A DNA stretch of 64,000 nt from a marine actinobacterium PHSC20C1 (GCA_000153145.1 CH672415.1:127854-191853), one strand, 5' to 3'. Counted from the first letter of the stretch, positions 16,928 through 25,737 are shown. A program made the numbers and translations. Notes: generated from the sequence alone by a model not told the origin.

Positions 16928-16982
16928 GGGTGCTCCTTCGTCGACAAAAGTGACACGAGGAGTCTAGCGAAGTGAGCTGACG

Positions 16983-17711
16983 CTACTTCAAAAGAATGGA
17001 CGATTGTTCGCTGCGAACCTCGGCTGCTTCGCCAACGTCGGGATCGCTCGGGACGAACGCGAGACTCGCGCTGACCTCATAGGTTCCCGGCTCGACCATG
17101 CCACCGGTATCTATCGTGGTGCAGTCGAGAATGTCGATTGCAACAGGAAACTCGACGCTCTGGCCCGGCTGCAAATTCACTGGCATAACCGACAAGATCT
17201 GCGCATCAGGACTATGGGAGATAACGACTGAATCGCGCAATAGGTTCACGTCGGGAACGGAAGCCGTGCTGCCCATAACCGCATCATCTGACGTGTTAGT
17301 CAATCGAACTGTGCCGTACGCGCTGCCAGAAGCTACAACCTCTGCTGGCAAGGTCAATTCAAGCGAAAGCCCGAAGGGTGCTGTGGCTTCGCTTGGCATT
17401 GTTGTACCGCAGAGACCGGTGGCGGGGGAGGATTGGAAATCGCTCGAGTCCAGGGCTTCGCTCCCGTTTCGCGCGCCGCTCGATTCGTCCTCAAGCATGC
17501 TTATTGCCGAGTTCATGTCGTCGGCCCGCGGGAAAGTGTTTACTCCGGCAAACACCAGTGATGCTGCGGCCAGCACGCCAACGGTGCCTACCGCCAGCTG
17601 GCGAGGACGACGACGTGCTTTACTCCGCGAAATTACCGCAGACGTGTCAATCTCGATTGCCGGCAGCTCACCGCCCGAAAGGCGTGCGCGCAGTTCGTTT
17701 TCGTCAACCAC
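16983..17711 (-). CDS. Membrane protein coupled to an ECF sigma factor (putative anti-sigma role)
   Basis: About 242 residues: a short basic cytosolic N-terminus (DENELRARLSGGE...SRSKARRRPRQ), one membrane helix (LAVGTVGVLAAASLVFAGV) and an extracytoplasmic beta-rich domain with three Cys. The GTG start has GGGAGAC upstream and overlaps the sigma gene end by 8 nt; an ATG at 17729 is possible. The position after an ECF sigma gene suggests a sensor or anti-sigma partner, but I see no zinc-finger (ZAS) motif, so the role is inferred. Confidence 0.65.
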   Translation of the reverse strand: MVDENELRARLSGGELPAIEIDTSAVISRSKARRRPRQLAVGTVGVLAAASLVFAGVNTFPRADDMNSAISMLEDESSGARNGSEALDSSDFQSSPATGLCGTTMPSEATAPFGLSLELTLPAEVVASGSAYGTVRLTNTSDDAVMGSTASVPDVNLLRDSVVISHSPDAQILSVMPVNLQPGQSVEFPVAIDILDCTTIDTGGMVEPGTYEVSASLAFVPSDPDVGEAAEVRSEQSSILLK

Positions 17712-18243
17712 GGTTGTCTCCCAGGTCATGTGTTTCGGCGCGATCGAGACCAACCGCCATCCGAGCGAGAGCGTCGCTCAAATAGCGCTTTACCGCGCCT
17801 GAACTGATCTGAAGCGTCTGGGCGATGTCGTCCACTTTGAGGTCCTCGTAGTAGCGAAGTACAACGCAGGCACGCTCGCGTGGTCGAAGCTTCATCAGTT
17901 GCGACTGCAGATCCAATCGCGTCTCGGTGTCAGCATCCGGTGATTCGCGGATGTCGGGCTCAACCGTCAAGTGCGCAATTTTGCGCCAACGGCTGATGCG
18001 CCGCCCGCGGTCAAGGTAGGTGTTCAAGATCGCTCGACGCACGTAGGCTTCTGCGCTGGTGATTCCAAAGCCATTGCGCAGCCGACCAAAGGTTTTGACG
18101 AGTGCGTCGTGCACGAGATCGGATGCGTCGTCCCGGTTTCCCGATATTAGGTACGCATAGCGCGTGAGTGCCTCGCCTCGCTCAGCGACGAGTTGCGTAA
18201 CCACGTCTTCCCAGCGGGCAGGGGTGTTTTCGGTCTCAGTCAC
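17704..18243 (-). CDS. ECF RNA polymerase sigma factor
   Basis: A 179-residue sigma-70 family protein with only regions 2 and 4: region 2 around ALTRYAYLISGNRDDASDLVHDALVKTFGRL and region 4 LRPRERACVVLRYYEDLKVDDIAQTLQISSGAVKRYLSDAL. The pattern resembles the SigE-like SACE/ECF41-unrelated actinobacterial group (inference). The GTG start is chosen for the AGGAGGGG site just upstream. Translation is coupled to the downstream membrane protein. PckG ends 104 bp upstream on the same strand, so an own promoter is likely. Confidence 0.92.
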   Translation of the reverse strand: MTETENTPARWEDVVTQLVAERGEALTRYAYLISGNRDDASDLVHDALVKTFGRLRNGFGITSAEAYVRRAILNTYLDRGRRISRWRKIAHLTVEPDIRESPDADTETRLDLQSQLMKLRPRERACVVLRYYEDLKVDDIAQTLQISSGAVKRYLSDALARMAVGLDRAETHDLGDNRG

Positions 18244-18347
18244 TGAGCCCCTCCTCGCCGTCGTCTCTATTGTGGCCGAGGAATGGCCAACAGTTAGCGC
18301 AATTGTGGTCACACTAGTTAAGACGAACGGCGAGGCGGTTTCGTTGG

Positions 18348-20177
18348 TTAGCTGTGCAAGCGTGCTTTTAGTTGCTCAAGCTGGCGGTTTACGGCTGCAG
18401 GAACGCGGCCATCGAAGGTTGCAAAGAACTTTTCGGTGGCGTCAGCTTCGGCCTGCCACGAGGCAGCGTCGATGGCAAACAGTTGCTCCATCGTGTCGTC
18501 GCTCAGCTCTAGGCCATCAACATTGAGGTCGCCATCGCGGGGGAGCAGCCCGAGGGCGCTCTCGCGAGCAGCTACCTGACCATCGACTCGCTCGAGGATC
18601 CACTCAAGTACGCGAGAGTTTTCACCAAAGCCTGGCCAGAGGAACGAGCCATCCGATCCCTTGCGGAACCAGTTGACCTGGAAAATGCGAGGCACGGTAC
18701 CCGAAGTGCGCAGATTTTGACCGACTGAGAGCCAGTGGGCCCAGTGATCTGCCATGTTGTATCCGCAGAAGGGCATCATGGCAAACGGATCACGCCGTAG
18801 TTCGCCAATAGTGCCTTCGGCAGCCGCCGTCCGCTCAGATGAGATCGTGGCGCCCAGGTAGACACCATGCTCCCAATCTCGTGCCTCCACCACTAGCGGC
18901 ACGTTGGTCGCGCGGCGACCGCCGAAGATTATTGCGTCAATGACGACGCCCTGTGGCGATTCCCACTCATCTGCGATGGTGGGACATTGTGCTGCTGCCA
19001 CAGTAAAACGTGAGTTGGGGTGCGAGGACGGTGTACCAGATTCTGGTGTCCAGTCGTTGCCCTGCCAATCGATGAGGTGCTCAGGAGTCTCATCGGTCAT
19101 GCCCTCCCACCACACGTCGCCGTTGTCTTGAAGGGCGACGTTGGTGAAGACGGTGTTACCCCAAAGGGTTTCCATCGCGGTCTCGTTGGTGCTGTATCCG
19201 GTGCCGGGAGCGACGCCAAAGAAGCCTGCTTCTGGGTTGATGGCGCGAAGGCGACCATCAGCTCCCTTGCCAAGCCAGGCGATGTCATCACCGATCGTTT
19301 CGGCTTTCCAGCCTGGAATGGTCGGTTTGATCATCGCAAGGTTGGTCTTGCCGCAAGCACTGGGGAATGCTGCCGCGATGTGGAAAACGCGGCCGCGTGG
19401 GTTGGTGAGCTTGAGCAGAAGCATGTGCTCTGCGAGCCATCCCTCGTCACGAGCAATGACTGAAGCGATTCGCAGGGCGAAAGCCTTCTTCGCGAGAATT
19501 GCGTTTCCGCCGTAGGCAGAGCCGAACGACCAGATCTCGCGTGTCTCGGGGAAGTGGCTGATGTATTTGGTGTTGTTGCATGGCCACGGCACATCGGTGT
19601 CGCCGGCTGCGAGCGGTGCTCCGACACTGTGGATGGCGCGCACCCATTCAGTGGAGTCATCAATGGACTCAAGAACGGCGGTTCCCATTCGCGTCATGAT
19701 GCCCATGCTCATGACGACGTAGGGGGAGTCGGTCACTTGAACACCAATTTTGGCGAGCGGAGAGCCGAGGGGGCCCATCGAGAACGGAACCACGAACATC
19801 CGACGACCGCGCATGCTGCCGACGAAGAGTTCGTCAAGTGTCGTGCGCATTTCTGCTGGAGCGGCCCAGTTGTTGGAAGGGCCAGCGTCGCGCTCGTCGA
19901 CGGAGCAAATGAACGTGCGTGATTCGACGCGTGCAACATCGCTTGGATCGCTTCGGGCGAGAAAACTGTGGGGACGGTAGTCGTCGTTGAGGCGAGTGAG
20001 CGTTCCGGCTTCGACCATCTCATCTGCGAGCTTGTCGGCTTCTTCTGCGCTGCCAGTGCACCAAACGATGTCGTCCGGCTGGGTAAGGGCGGCGATCTCT
20101 TCCACCCAAGCAATGACGCTCTGGTTTGTTCCGTCGGGTGCGGAGAAGTGGGTCTTTGTCATCTCGGCGATGCTCAT
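18348..20177 (-). CDS. pckG: Phosphoenolpyruvate carboxykinase (GTP)
   Basis: Gluconeogenic enzyme converting oxaloacetate plus GTP to PEP, CO2 and GDP. The 609-residue length fits the GTP-dependent family. Visible are the GTP/Mn site [15 protein letters not shown] (reactive Cys about 275, Lys about 277), the nucleotide motif IGDDIAWL and the FGGRRA and NWFRKG segments. ATG start with GGAAGG upstream. It is divergent from the RamB-type regulator across a 124-bp region, which fits shared carbon-source control. Confidence 0.98.
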   Translation of the reverse strand: MSIAEMTKTHFSAPDGTNQSVIAWVEEIAALTQPDDIVWCTGSAEEADKLADEMVEAGTLTRLNDDYRPHSFLARSDPSDVARVESRTFICSVDERDAGPSNNWAAPAEMRTTLDELFVGSMRGRRMFVVPFSMGPLGSPLAKIGVQVTDSPYVVMSMGIMTRMGTAVLESIDDSTEWVRAIHSVGAPLAAGDTDVPWPCNNTKYISHFPETREIWSFGSAYGGNAILAKKAFALRIASVIARDEGWLAEHMLLLKLTNPRGRVFHIAAAFPSACGKTNLAMIKPTIPGWKAETIGDDIAWLGKGADGRLRAINPEAGFFGVAPGTGYSTNETAMETLWGNTVFTNVALQDNGDVWWEGMTDETPEHLIDWQGNDWTPESGTPSSHPNSRFTVAAAQCPTIADEWESPQGVVIDAIIFGGRRATNVPLVVEARDWEHGVYLGATISSERTAAAEGTIGELRRDPFAMMPFCGYNMADHWAHWLSVGQNLRTSGTVPRIFQVNWFRKGSDGSFLWPGFGENSRVLEWILERVDGQVAARESALGLLPRDGDLNVDGLELSDDTMEQLFAIDAASWQAEADATEKFFATFDGRVPAAVNRQLEQLKARLHS

Positions 20178-20289
20178 TTCTACCTTCCGCTGAGGTTTTT
20201 GGTACTGAAGAAACTGTTCTTATTCGATGATCGCCCACTTTTATGCGCATTGCTGAGTAATTGGCTGAAAAGAATCTGTGTTCTTTAGT

Positions 20290-20295
20290 TATAGT
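20290..20295 (+). promoter_or_regulatory. Leaderless -10 element of ramB
   Basis: TATAGT ends 6 nt before the GTG at 20302, which supports that GTG rather than the upstream TTG at 20278 (inside the promoter) as start. A small inverted repeat AAGAA-ACTG-TTCTT lies at 20209-20222 in the same gap. Confidence 0.5.
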
Positions 20296-20301
20296 GAACC
20301 T

Positions 20302-21738
20302 GTGAATGATCTTGTGACCTTAGGGCAACGAATCCGACATTTCCGCACTACCGCTGGCCTCACGCTCGACCAGCTAGGGGATCGCGTGGGGGTTGCCGGT
20401 AGTCAGTTGTCTCTAATGGAGAACGGACGGCGTGAGCCACGGTTGACCCTGCTCTCTGCAATTGCGTCCGCCACGGGCATCCAATTGGCTGACCTGCTTG
20501 ATGAGGCGCCGCCAACCAAACGCGCTGCGCTCGAGATCGAACTCGATCGGGTGCAACGCAGCACTATCTACGCCTCACTTGGGCTGCCCAAGATTCGCCC
20601 GTCTAAAGGGATTCCTGACGAAACTCTCGAGGCGATCGTCGGTTTGCACCATGAGCTTTCCACGCGCTCACGCCAAGCAATCGCTACACCGGAGGAAGCT
20701 CGCCGAGCCAACACTGAGCTGCGCCAGCACATGCGCACGCTCGACAACTACCTCCCTGACCTTGAGCGCGAAGCAGAAAAGCTGACTCTTGCGGGAAACC
20801 ACACGAGCGGAGCGCTCACCCATCGCGCTGTGAGCCTGATGGCAGAGTCGCTCGGCTTCGAGCTGGTTCACGTTCACGATTTGCCGCACTCGGCGCGATC
20901 GGTTACCGACCTTAAGCACGGCCGAATTTACTTGCCCCCAGCCTCGATCCCTGGCGGGCACGGACTGCGCTCAATGGCACTCCAGGCGATGGCACATCGC
21001 GTGCTCGGCCACACCGAGCCGACCAGCTACGCCGAGTTCTTGCATCAGCGTCTCGAAATCAACTACTTCGCCGCGGCCGTGTTGATGCCGTTGAAACAAT
21101 CGGTCGAGTTTCTGAGCGACGCGAAAGCGGAACGCAATATTGCGGTTGAAGACTTTAGGGACGCTTTTGGAGTCACCCATGAGGCAGCCGCGTTGCGTTT
21201 CACTAACTTGGCGACCTCGCATCTCGACCTTGAAACACACTTCTTGCGCGTCGGTGATGATGGTGCCGTGTACAAGGCGTACGAAAATGACGGACTGCGA
21301 CTCCCCGTTGATGTCACGGGTTCGGCTGAAGGGCAGTTCGTGTGCCGCAATTGGAGCGCCCGCACGGCGTTTACGCGCACGAACCGCACGACAGAGTTTT
21401 ACCAGTACACCGACACTCCCGAGGGCAGCTTCTTCGAGTCAACCCAGACCGGAACTACGGATGCCGAAGAGTTCTCCATTACTATCGGCGTGCCTTTCTC
21501 GCACTCGAAGTGGTTTCGCGGTCGCGCGACGGACAACCGTCGCTCGTCGACCTGTCCTGATGAGACGTGCTGCCGCAAGCCTGAAGACGATCTGCGGGAT
21601 CGTTGGTCTGGAAATGCGTGGTCGAGCGCGAAACTGCACGCGCACATTCTGTCGCCGCTGCCGTCAGGAACGTTCCCAGGGGTCGACGATCGTGAACTCT
21701 ACGAATTCTTGGAGTCACACTCAAGCGATGCCCACTAG
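20302..21738 (+). CDS. ramB: RamB-like XRE/ImmA-IrrE transcriptional regulator
   Basis: About 478 residues. An N-terminal HTH (LGQRIRHFRTTAGLTLDQLGDRVGVAGSQLSLMENGRREPRL) is followed by an ImmA/IrrE-like domain (FELVHVHDLPHSARSVTDLKHGRIYLPP) and a C-terminal DUF2083-type domain with a Cys set (CPDETCCRKPEDD). This order and length match RamB, which represses acetate metabolism genes in Corynebacterium. The ImmA region shows AHRVLGHTEP rather than HExxH, so peptidase activity is unlikely. Divergent from pckG, it may also act there (inference). Confidence 0.88.
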   Translation: MNDLVTLGQRIRHFRTTAGLTLDQLGDRVGVAGSQLSLMENGRREPRLTLLSAIASATGIQLADLLDEAPPTKRAALEIELDRVQRSTIYASLGLPKIRPSKGIPDETLEAIVGLHHELSTRSRQAIATPEEARRANTELRQHMRTLDNYLPDLEREAEKLTLAGNHTSGALTHRAVSLMAESLGFELVHVHDLPHSARSVTDLKHGRIYLPPASIPGGHGLRSMALQAMAHRVLGHTEPTSYAEFLHQRLEINYFAAAVLMPLKQSVEFLSDAKAERNIAVEDFRDAFGVTHEAAALRFTNLATSHLDLETHFLRVGDDGAVYKAYENDGLRLPVDVTGSAEGQFVCRNWSARTAFTRTNRTTEFYQYTDTPEGSFFESTQTGTTDAEEFSITIGVPFSHSKWFRGRATDNRRSSTCPDETCCRKPEDDLRDRWSGNAWSSAKLHAHILSPLPSGTFPGVDDRELYEFLESHSSDAH

Positions 21739-21788
21739 GGGAGTGCACGTTGTCCTAGGTTTAGTGAGCCCTTCTTATCGCGCGTGCT

Positions 21789-22229
21789 CTAGCAATCGCA
21801 GTTGGGCCCGGCAGCCGGCGCGGTAAGTAGGTCGGGTTCGCGCACAACTCGTCCGGTGTCGTTGGTGACCGGGTAGCCCTCGCGCGCCCAGTATTCAAAG
21901 CCGCCGATCATCTCGCGCACTTCATACCCAAGTTGTGCAAACTCGAGGGCCGCTTTCGTTGCGCCATTGCAGCCTGGGCCCCAGCAGTACACAACTATTG
22001 GGGTTTCGACGGGTATCTCTACCGGAGCGCGTAGTGCAATCTCGCGGGTGGGAATGTGCACAGCGCCGACGGCACGACCTTGAGCCCACGCCACGTCGCC
22101 ACGGGTGTCGACGAGCACTAACGAATCACTCGCATGAATCGCCGCATGCACATCGGAGGGGTCGGTTTCACAATCGAGCTTGCGGGAAAAATGGGCGATC
22201 CGGTCAGCGGCGGAGGTGGGTGGCGTCAT
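21789..22229 (-). CDS. Rhodanese-like domain protein
   Basis: A 146-residue single rhodanese domain (LVLVDTRGDVAWAQGRAVGAVHIPTREI...PIVVYCWGPGCNGATKAALEFAQLGYEVREMIGGFEYW). The active loop is CWGPGCNG; the first Cys fits the catalytic position, and a second Cys sits in the loop. The C-terminus ends GPNCDC, an extra CxC. It probably handles sulfane sulfur or reduces oxyanions. The start at MTPPTSAADR follows a leaderless -10 (TACTCT). Divergent from the pentapeptide-repeat gene. Confidence 0.85.
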   Translation of the reverse strand: MTPPTSAADRIAHFSRKLDCETDPSDVHAAIHASDSLVLVDTRGDVAWAQGRAVGAVHIPTREIALRAPVEIPVETPIVVYCWGPGCNGATKAALEFAQLGYEVREMIGGFEYWAREGYPVTNDTGRVVREPDLLTAPAAGPNCDC

Positions 22230-22235
22230 GCTGAC

Positions 22236-22273
22236 AGAGTAGTGGCGGTGGAGTCGGTTGTGTCGGGTACCGT
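22236..22273. promoter_or_regulatory. Divergent leaderless -10 elements (rhodanese / pentapeptide)
   Basis: Minus-strand TACTCT (22241-22236) ends 6 nt before the rhodanese ATG. Plus-strand TACCGT (22268-22273) ends 7 nt before the pentapeptide-protein ATG. No Shine-Dalgarno for either gene. Confidence 0.45.
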
Positions 22274-22280
22274 CGAGTGC

Positions 22281-22943
22281 ATGGCGAGGAAAACACTGAC
22301 GGCTGCCCCTCGACTCGAAAAATTGCGCCTCGAGGCCATCGCTGTTGGTGATGCGGACCACCTGCAGGCGCACGAGAGTTACAGCGGTGGTCGGTATGTT
22401 GCTTCCGACCTTCGCGAGCGTGAACTCTCGGGGATCTCATTCTCAGAATGTGAGTTTGTCGAGCTAGAGGCCAGCGAGACCGATCTTCGGGCTGCAACTT
22501 TTGTTGACACCCGCTTTGAGAGACTTAATGCTCCAATCTTCACGGCACCTCGCTCTAGCTTTCGTGACGTCAGCTTTGAGGGCTCCCGCTTGGGCTCAGC
22601 CGAGTTCTATGAGGCCAACTGGAGCTCAGTGCACTTCGTCCACTGCCGCATCGGCTACCTCAATCTTCGCGGAGCGCGACTTGAAGATGTGCTCTTCACT
22701 GACTGCCTCATTGACGAGCTCGACCTTGGCGCGGCTACTGCCAATCGGGTGTCGTTCATAGACACTCAGATCAACAACCTTGATCTCACGCGTTCCACGC
22801 TCACCAACTTCGATCTGCGCGGGGTCGAGCTCCGTCAACTCGGTGGCGTTGAATACCTCAAGGGTGCAACGCTCAATTCCTACCAGCTCTCCGAGCTAGC
22901 GCCACTCTTCGCTCATCACTTAGGGATCGTGCTGGATGAATAG
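22281..22943 (+). CDS. Pentapeptide-repeat protein
   Basis: A 220-residue protein made largely of A(D/N)LxX-type pentapeptides, for example DLRAATFVDTRFERLNAP and RIGYLNLRGARLEDVLFTDC, predicting a right-handed quadrilateral beta helix. Some relatives mimic DNA and protect gyrase (MfpA/Qnr), but most are uncharacterised; function cannot be assigned. The ATG at 22281 is preferred because the in-frame start at 22134 would overlap the divergent gene and lacks repeats. It ends 13 bp from the convergent flavoprotein gene. Confidence 0.82.
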   Translation: MARKTLTAAPRLEKLRLEAIAVGDADHLQAHESYSGGRYVASDLRERELSGISFSECEFVELEASETDLRAATFVDTRFERLNAPIFTAPRSSFRDVSFEGSRLGSAEFYEANWSSVHFVHCRIGYLNLRGARLEDVLFTDCLIDELDLGAATANRVSFIDTQINNLDLTRSTLTNFDLRGVELRQLGGVEYLKGATLNSYQLSELAPLFAHHLGIVLDE

Positions 22944-22956
22944 CACGGCCCTCAGC

Positions 22957-24237
22957 TCAGCATCCACTACTGCTTCCGCAGCACGCGCCGGTTTCTGGCA
23001 GCAGCAGGTTCACGCGTTCGGCGCTCGCAGTATCACCGTCGATAGCGGCTACTACCGAGCGCACTTGCTCGTATCCGGTCACCAGCAGGAAGGTCGGCGC
23101 GCGGCCATAGCTCTTCATGCCCGCGATGTAGACATTCTTCTCTGGATGCTCGAGCACGCTTGCCCCGTGAGGTGACACGGTTCCGCAGCTGTGAACGTTC
23201 GGATCGATCATCGGCGCGAGGGCAACGGGAGCCTCAAGCACAGGGTCGAGGCTGAGGTGAAGCTCACGCAGGATGCTGAGGTCGGGGCGAAATCCGGTGG
23301 CGGCGGCAAGAGCATCCACGCTTATTGACTGATCGCGGTCTGGATTGCTGCTCGTGACCAGTAGCTGCCCGTTTGCTTGCGGAGTGAGACTGGTGATGCT
23401 GAAGTCTGCACGAAGGGTGACGGTTCCGGCGTCTACGGCAGCTTTGAGCCGGGTGCCGAGTGCACCACGGCCGGGTAGCTCGTCAGCGCTTCCGCCGCCA
23501 TAAAGACTGCTCGCGGAACTGCCACGGATTGCCCAAGTGATTTTAGTGGTTGGCTCTGATTCCTTGAGCTCGGCGAGCGCCAGAATGGTGTTGGCCGCAG
23601 AGTGGCCTTTTCCGACTACGAGGGTGTGCTTGCCTGCGAAGCGAGCGCGGTCGCGACCGAAAACATCGGGCAGGGCGCCAACGAGCCACGCGCTACTGTC
23701 GGTTTCGCCTTGAGCAGGGAGCCCGGAAGCACCGATCGGGTTGCTCTGTCCCCACGTTCCCGAAGCGTCGATGATCGCTGAGGCGAGGATGTCGTCGATC
23801 CCCGTTGGAGATTCAACTCGTACAAGAAGCGGACGGTGCTCGCGGCCGATAGTTCGGCTGGAGTCGAGACCTTGGCGCGATGTGCCAATCACTCGGCTGT
23901 TGTAGCGAATGAGGGGTGCGAGCTCGGCGGTCTCTGATAGAGGGAGCAGATAGTCCTTCACGATCTCCGCTCCAGTGGGGAGCCGTTCGGGATCGGGGGA
24001 AACCCAGTCTGTCCTCTCGAGGATTTCGCGGCTAGCGGGGTCGATGCTGAAGTTCCAAGGCGAGAAGAATGCCACGTGGCCCCAGTCGCTGATGGCGGCG
24101 CCGGCGTGGTTGCCTTGCTCGAGCACGATTGCGGCGATTCCGCGGGTGACGAGGTTGGCGGCGGTGGCGAGACCGATGGGGCCAGCGCCGATGACGACAA
24201 CCGGGAGCTCGGTGCTTGGTGAGTGTGTAGCGGTCAT
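22957..24237 (-). CDS. FAD/NAD(P)-dependent flavoprotein of an ArsR-controlled locus (ArsO-like)
   Basis: A 426-residue flavoprotein with an N-terminal FAD motif VVVIGAGPIGLATAANLVTRG and a second dinucleotide motif LVVGKGHSAANTILAL, as in flavin monooxygenases and ArsO-like proteins of arsenic clusters. The C-terminus reads TGACCGSSSGC, a vicinal Cys pair plus a third Cys that could bind a soft metal or metalloid. The start at MTATHSP follows GAGGAGAGAA. Divergent from an arsR-type gene across a perfect palindrome, so likely induced by its ligand. Substrate is unknown. Confidence 0.8.
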   Translation of the reverse strand: MTATHSPSTELPVVVIGAGPIGLATAANLVTRGIAAIVLEQGNHAGAAISDWGHVAFFSPWNFSIDPASREILERTDWVSPDPERLPTGAEIVKDYLLPLSETAELAPLIRYNSRVIGTSRQGLDSSRTIGREHRPLLVRVESPTGIDDILASAIIDASGTWGQSNPIGASGLPAQGETDSSAWLVGALPDVFGRDRARFAGKHTLVVGKGHSAANTILALAELKESEPTTKITWAIRGSSASSLYGGGSADELPGRGALGTRLKAAVDAGTVTLRADFSITSLTPQANGQLLVTSSNPDRDQSISVDALAAATGFRPDLSILRELHLSLDPVLEAPVALAPMIDPNVHSCGTVSPHGASVLEHPEKNVYIAGMKSYGRAPTFLLVTGYEQVRSVVAAIDGDTASAERVNLLLPETGACCGSSSGC

Positions 24238-24275
24238 TTCTCTCCTCGAAATCAACTTCAGTGTTTGTTCACGAT

Positions 24276-24291
24276 AACAGTACTTACTGTT
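24276..24291. promoter_or_regulatory. ArsR operator palindrome
   Basis: AACAGTA-CT-TACTGTT is a perfect 7-2-7 palindrome in the 85-bp gap between the divergent flavoprotein and ArsR genes. For arsR it lies about 19-34 nt before the -10 element TAGGAT (24310-24315), across the -35 region, so binding would block the promoter. Confidence 0.8.
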
Positions 24292-24309
24292 GATAGCAAA
24301 GAGTTGATG

Positions 24310-24315
24310 TAGGAT
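24310..24315 (+). promoter_or_regulatory. Leaderless -10 element of the arsR-type gene
   Basis: TAGGAT ends 7 nt before the ATG at 24323 and itself contains the earlier ATG (24314). This favours 24323 as the translated start. Confidence 0.45.
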
Positions 24316-24322
24316 GGCTGCT

Positions 24323-24688
24323 ATGAGTGAACGTGTAGATCTTCTGATGATTCAGAAGCCCATCTGGTCGGCCACCGCCGAGCGAGCCCAAAGTCTCGCG
24401 CCGTTACTGCGCGCTCTAGGGGACCCGAATCGACTACAGCTAGTCTTGCTCCTCACCGAGCGTGCCCACACTGTTCGCGAGCTGACGGACGCCACAGGCC
24501 TCAGTCAAACTCTCGTGAGTCACCACCTGGCACCACTCCGTGAAAACGGGCTCGTAACGGTCACCCCGCGCGGTCGCGCCAACGTCTACGAACTGTGCTG
24601 CGAAGCGTTCGCTGATCCTGTCAAAATGCTCGCGTCCGTCGCGACCAGCACTGATGCTGGGGCAGAAGCCTGCTGCGTCGTCTCATAG
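24323..24688 (+). CDS. ArsR/SmtB-family repressor
   Basis: About 121 residues with the winged-helix core LLRALGDPNRLQLVLLLTERAHTVRELTDATGLSQTLVSHHLAPLRENGLV. The alpha-3 metal motif of classic ArsR (ELCVCDL) is absent, replaced by HTVRELTD. Instead Cys pairs lie near the end of the winged helix (YELCCEAF) and in the tail (GAEACCVVS), resembling the relocated C-terminal sensing sites of some actinobacterial arsenic/cadmium repressors. The inducer is therefore probably a thiophilic metal or metalloid (inference). An earlier ATG at 24314 is possible. Confidence 0.88.
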   Translation: MSERVDLLMIQKPIWSATAERAQSLAPLLRALGDPNRLQLVLLLTERAHTVRELTDATGLSQTLVSHHLAPLRENGLVTVTPRGRANVYELCCEAFADPVKMLASVATSTDAGAEACCVVS

Positions 24689-24740
24689 CGAACTGCAGTC
24701 GTAGCGATCGTGGAATGCACGCGATAAAGGTAAATAACAG

Positions 24741-24813
24741 TGCCCCCGGAGGGAATCGAACCCCCGACCTACGGTACCGGAAACCGGCGCTCTATCCCCT
24801 GAGCTACGAAGGC
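24741..24813 (-). tRNA. tRNA-Arg (anticodon CCG)
   Basis: On the minus strand the 73-nt sequence folds into a full cloverleaf: acceptor GCCTTCG/CGGGGGC (with G-U pairs), D stem GCTC/GAGC, anticodon loop TTCCGGT giving CCG, 5-nt variable loop and T arm GGGGG-TTCGATT-CCCTC. The discriminator is A and CCA is not encoded. The outermost anticodon-stem pair (27-43) is a C-U mismatch. Confidence 0.95.
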
Positions 24814-24899
24814 AAGGACCCTAGCTTAGCAAGCAATCGCCCCAACAATTAGCACGTTGTTCTGATGCCCGCTTCAGGTTCCCGTGACAGTATCGACGC

Positions 24900-25694
24900 A
24901 TGCTGCGCACTGTTTCGTCCCACCAAGAGCTTGACCTTCGCGGTCGCACCGAGATGGTCTTCAGCATTGCTGTTGCGGCAACATGGCCGACAACATCCGA
25001 GTCTCTTGATTTTGTGTTGGACGGCGTGCCCCAGCAATCAACAGAGCTAGTCGACGCGCGTGGCACCCGCCTGCACACGCTGATTGCGGGCCCTGGGCGC
25101 CTGATAGTGGATTACGCCGCCACGGTCGAGGCCGCTCCCGAGCCCGCCCCGCTCAATGACTTTGACCGAGTCGAATATTTGCGTCCCAGCCGCTATTGCG
25201 AGTCTGACGTTCTTACACCGACCGCTCGCTCGCAGTTTCCGACCCAGACCGGTCACGAGTTGGTGCAGGCTGTGCGCGATTGGGTGTCACACAACGTTCG
25301 GTACACTCCCGGCATTTCCGCTTCGACCGATGGGGCGGCGCACTCGCTGTTGTCCCGACGCGGTGTTTGTCGTGACTATGCACACCTCACGATCGCCATG
25401 TTGCGCGCGAAAGATGTGCCAGCTCGCTATGCCTCTGTCTACGCGCCCGGGCTTAGCCCGATGGACTTTCACGCGGTAGCCGAAGCGTACGTAGACGGGG
25501 CATGGTGGGTTGTTGATTCCACCGGGCTAGCCCCGCGCCAGTCACTTGTGCGAATTGCAACGGGCCGGGATGCGGCGGATGTCGCATTCCTCACCAATCA
25601 CTGGGCCGATCTTTTCCTTCTGAATTTATCGATCACGGCCACGGCCGACGTTCTGCCGAGCGACGATCACCGCTCGCCGGTTCAACTCTCTTAG
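24900..25694 (+). CDS. Transglutaminase-like cysteine protein
   Basis: A 264-residue protein with an N-terminal beta region (bacterial transglutaminase N-like) and a transglutaminase core. The Cys-His-Asp triad is clear: RRGVCRDYAHL (Cys157), MDFHAVAEAYV (His191) and WWVVDSTGLAP (Asp206). No signal peptide, so cytosolic. Bacterial members may act as peptidases or amide-modifying enzymes; substrate unknown. It stands alone after the tRNA gene. Confidence 0.9.
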   Translation: MLRTVSSHQELDLRGRTEMVFSIAVAATWPTTSESLDFVLDGVPQQSTELVDARGTRLHTLIAGPGRLIVDYAATVEAAPEPAPLNDFDRVEYLRPSRYCESDVLTPTARSQFPTQTGHELVQAVRDWVSHNVRYTPGISASTDGAAHSLLSRRGVCRDYAHLTIAMLRAKDVPARYASVYAPGLSPMDFHAVAEAYVDGAWWVVDSTGLAPRQSLVRIATGRDAADVAFLTNHWADLFLLNLSITATADVLPSDDHRSPVQLS

Positions 25695-25737
25695 TCGAAC
25701 ATCGCTCTCAGAAAAACGCTATGGCCCTAGTCGCGTT

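Noticed and set aside
16928-16982. Possible promoter for the TPM gene
   Set aside because: No convincing -10/-35 pair could be found in the short gap; transcription may come from the sigma unit upstream.
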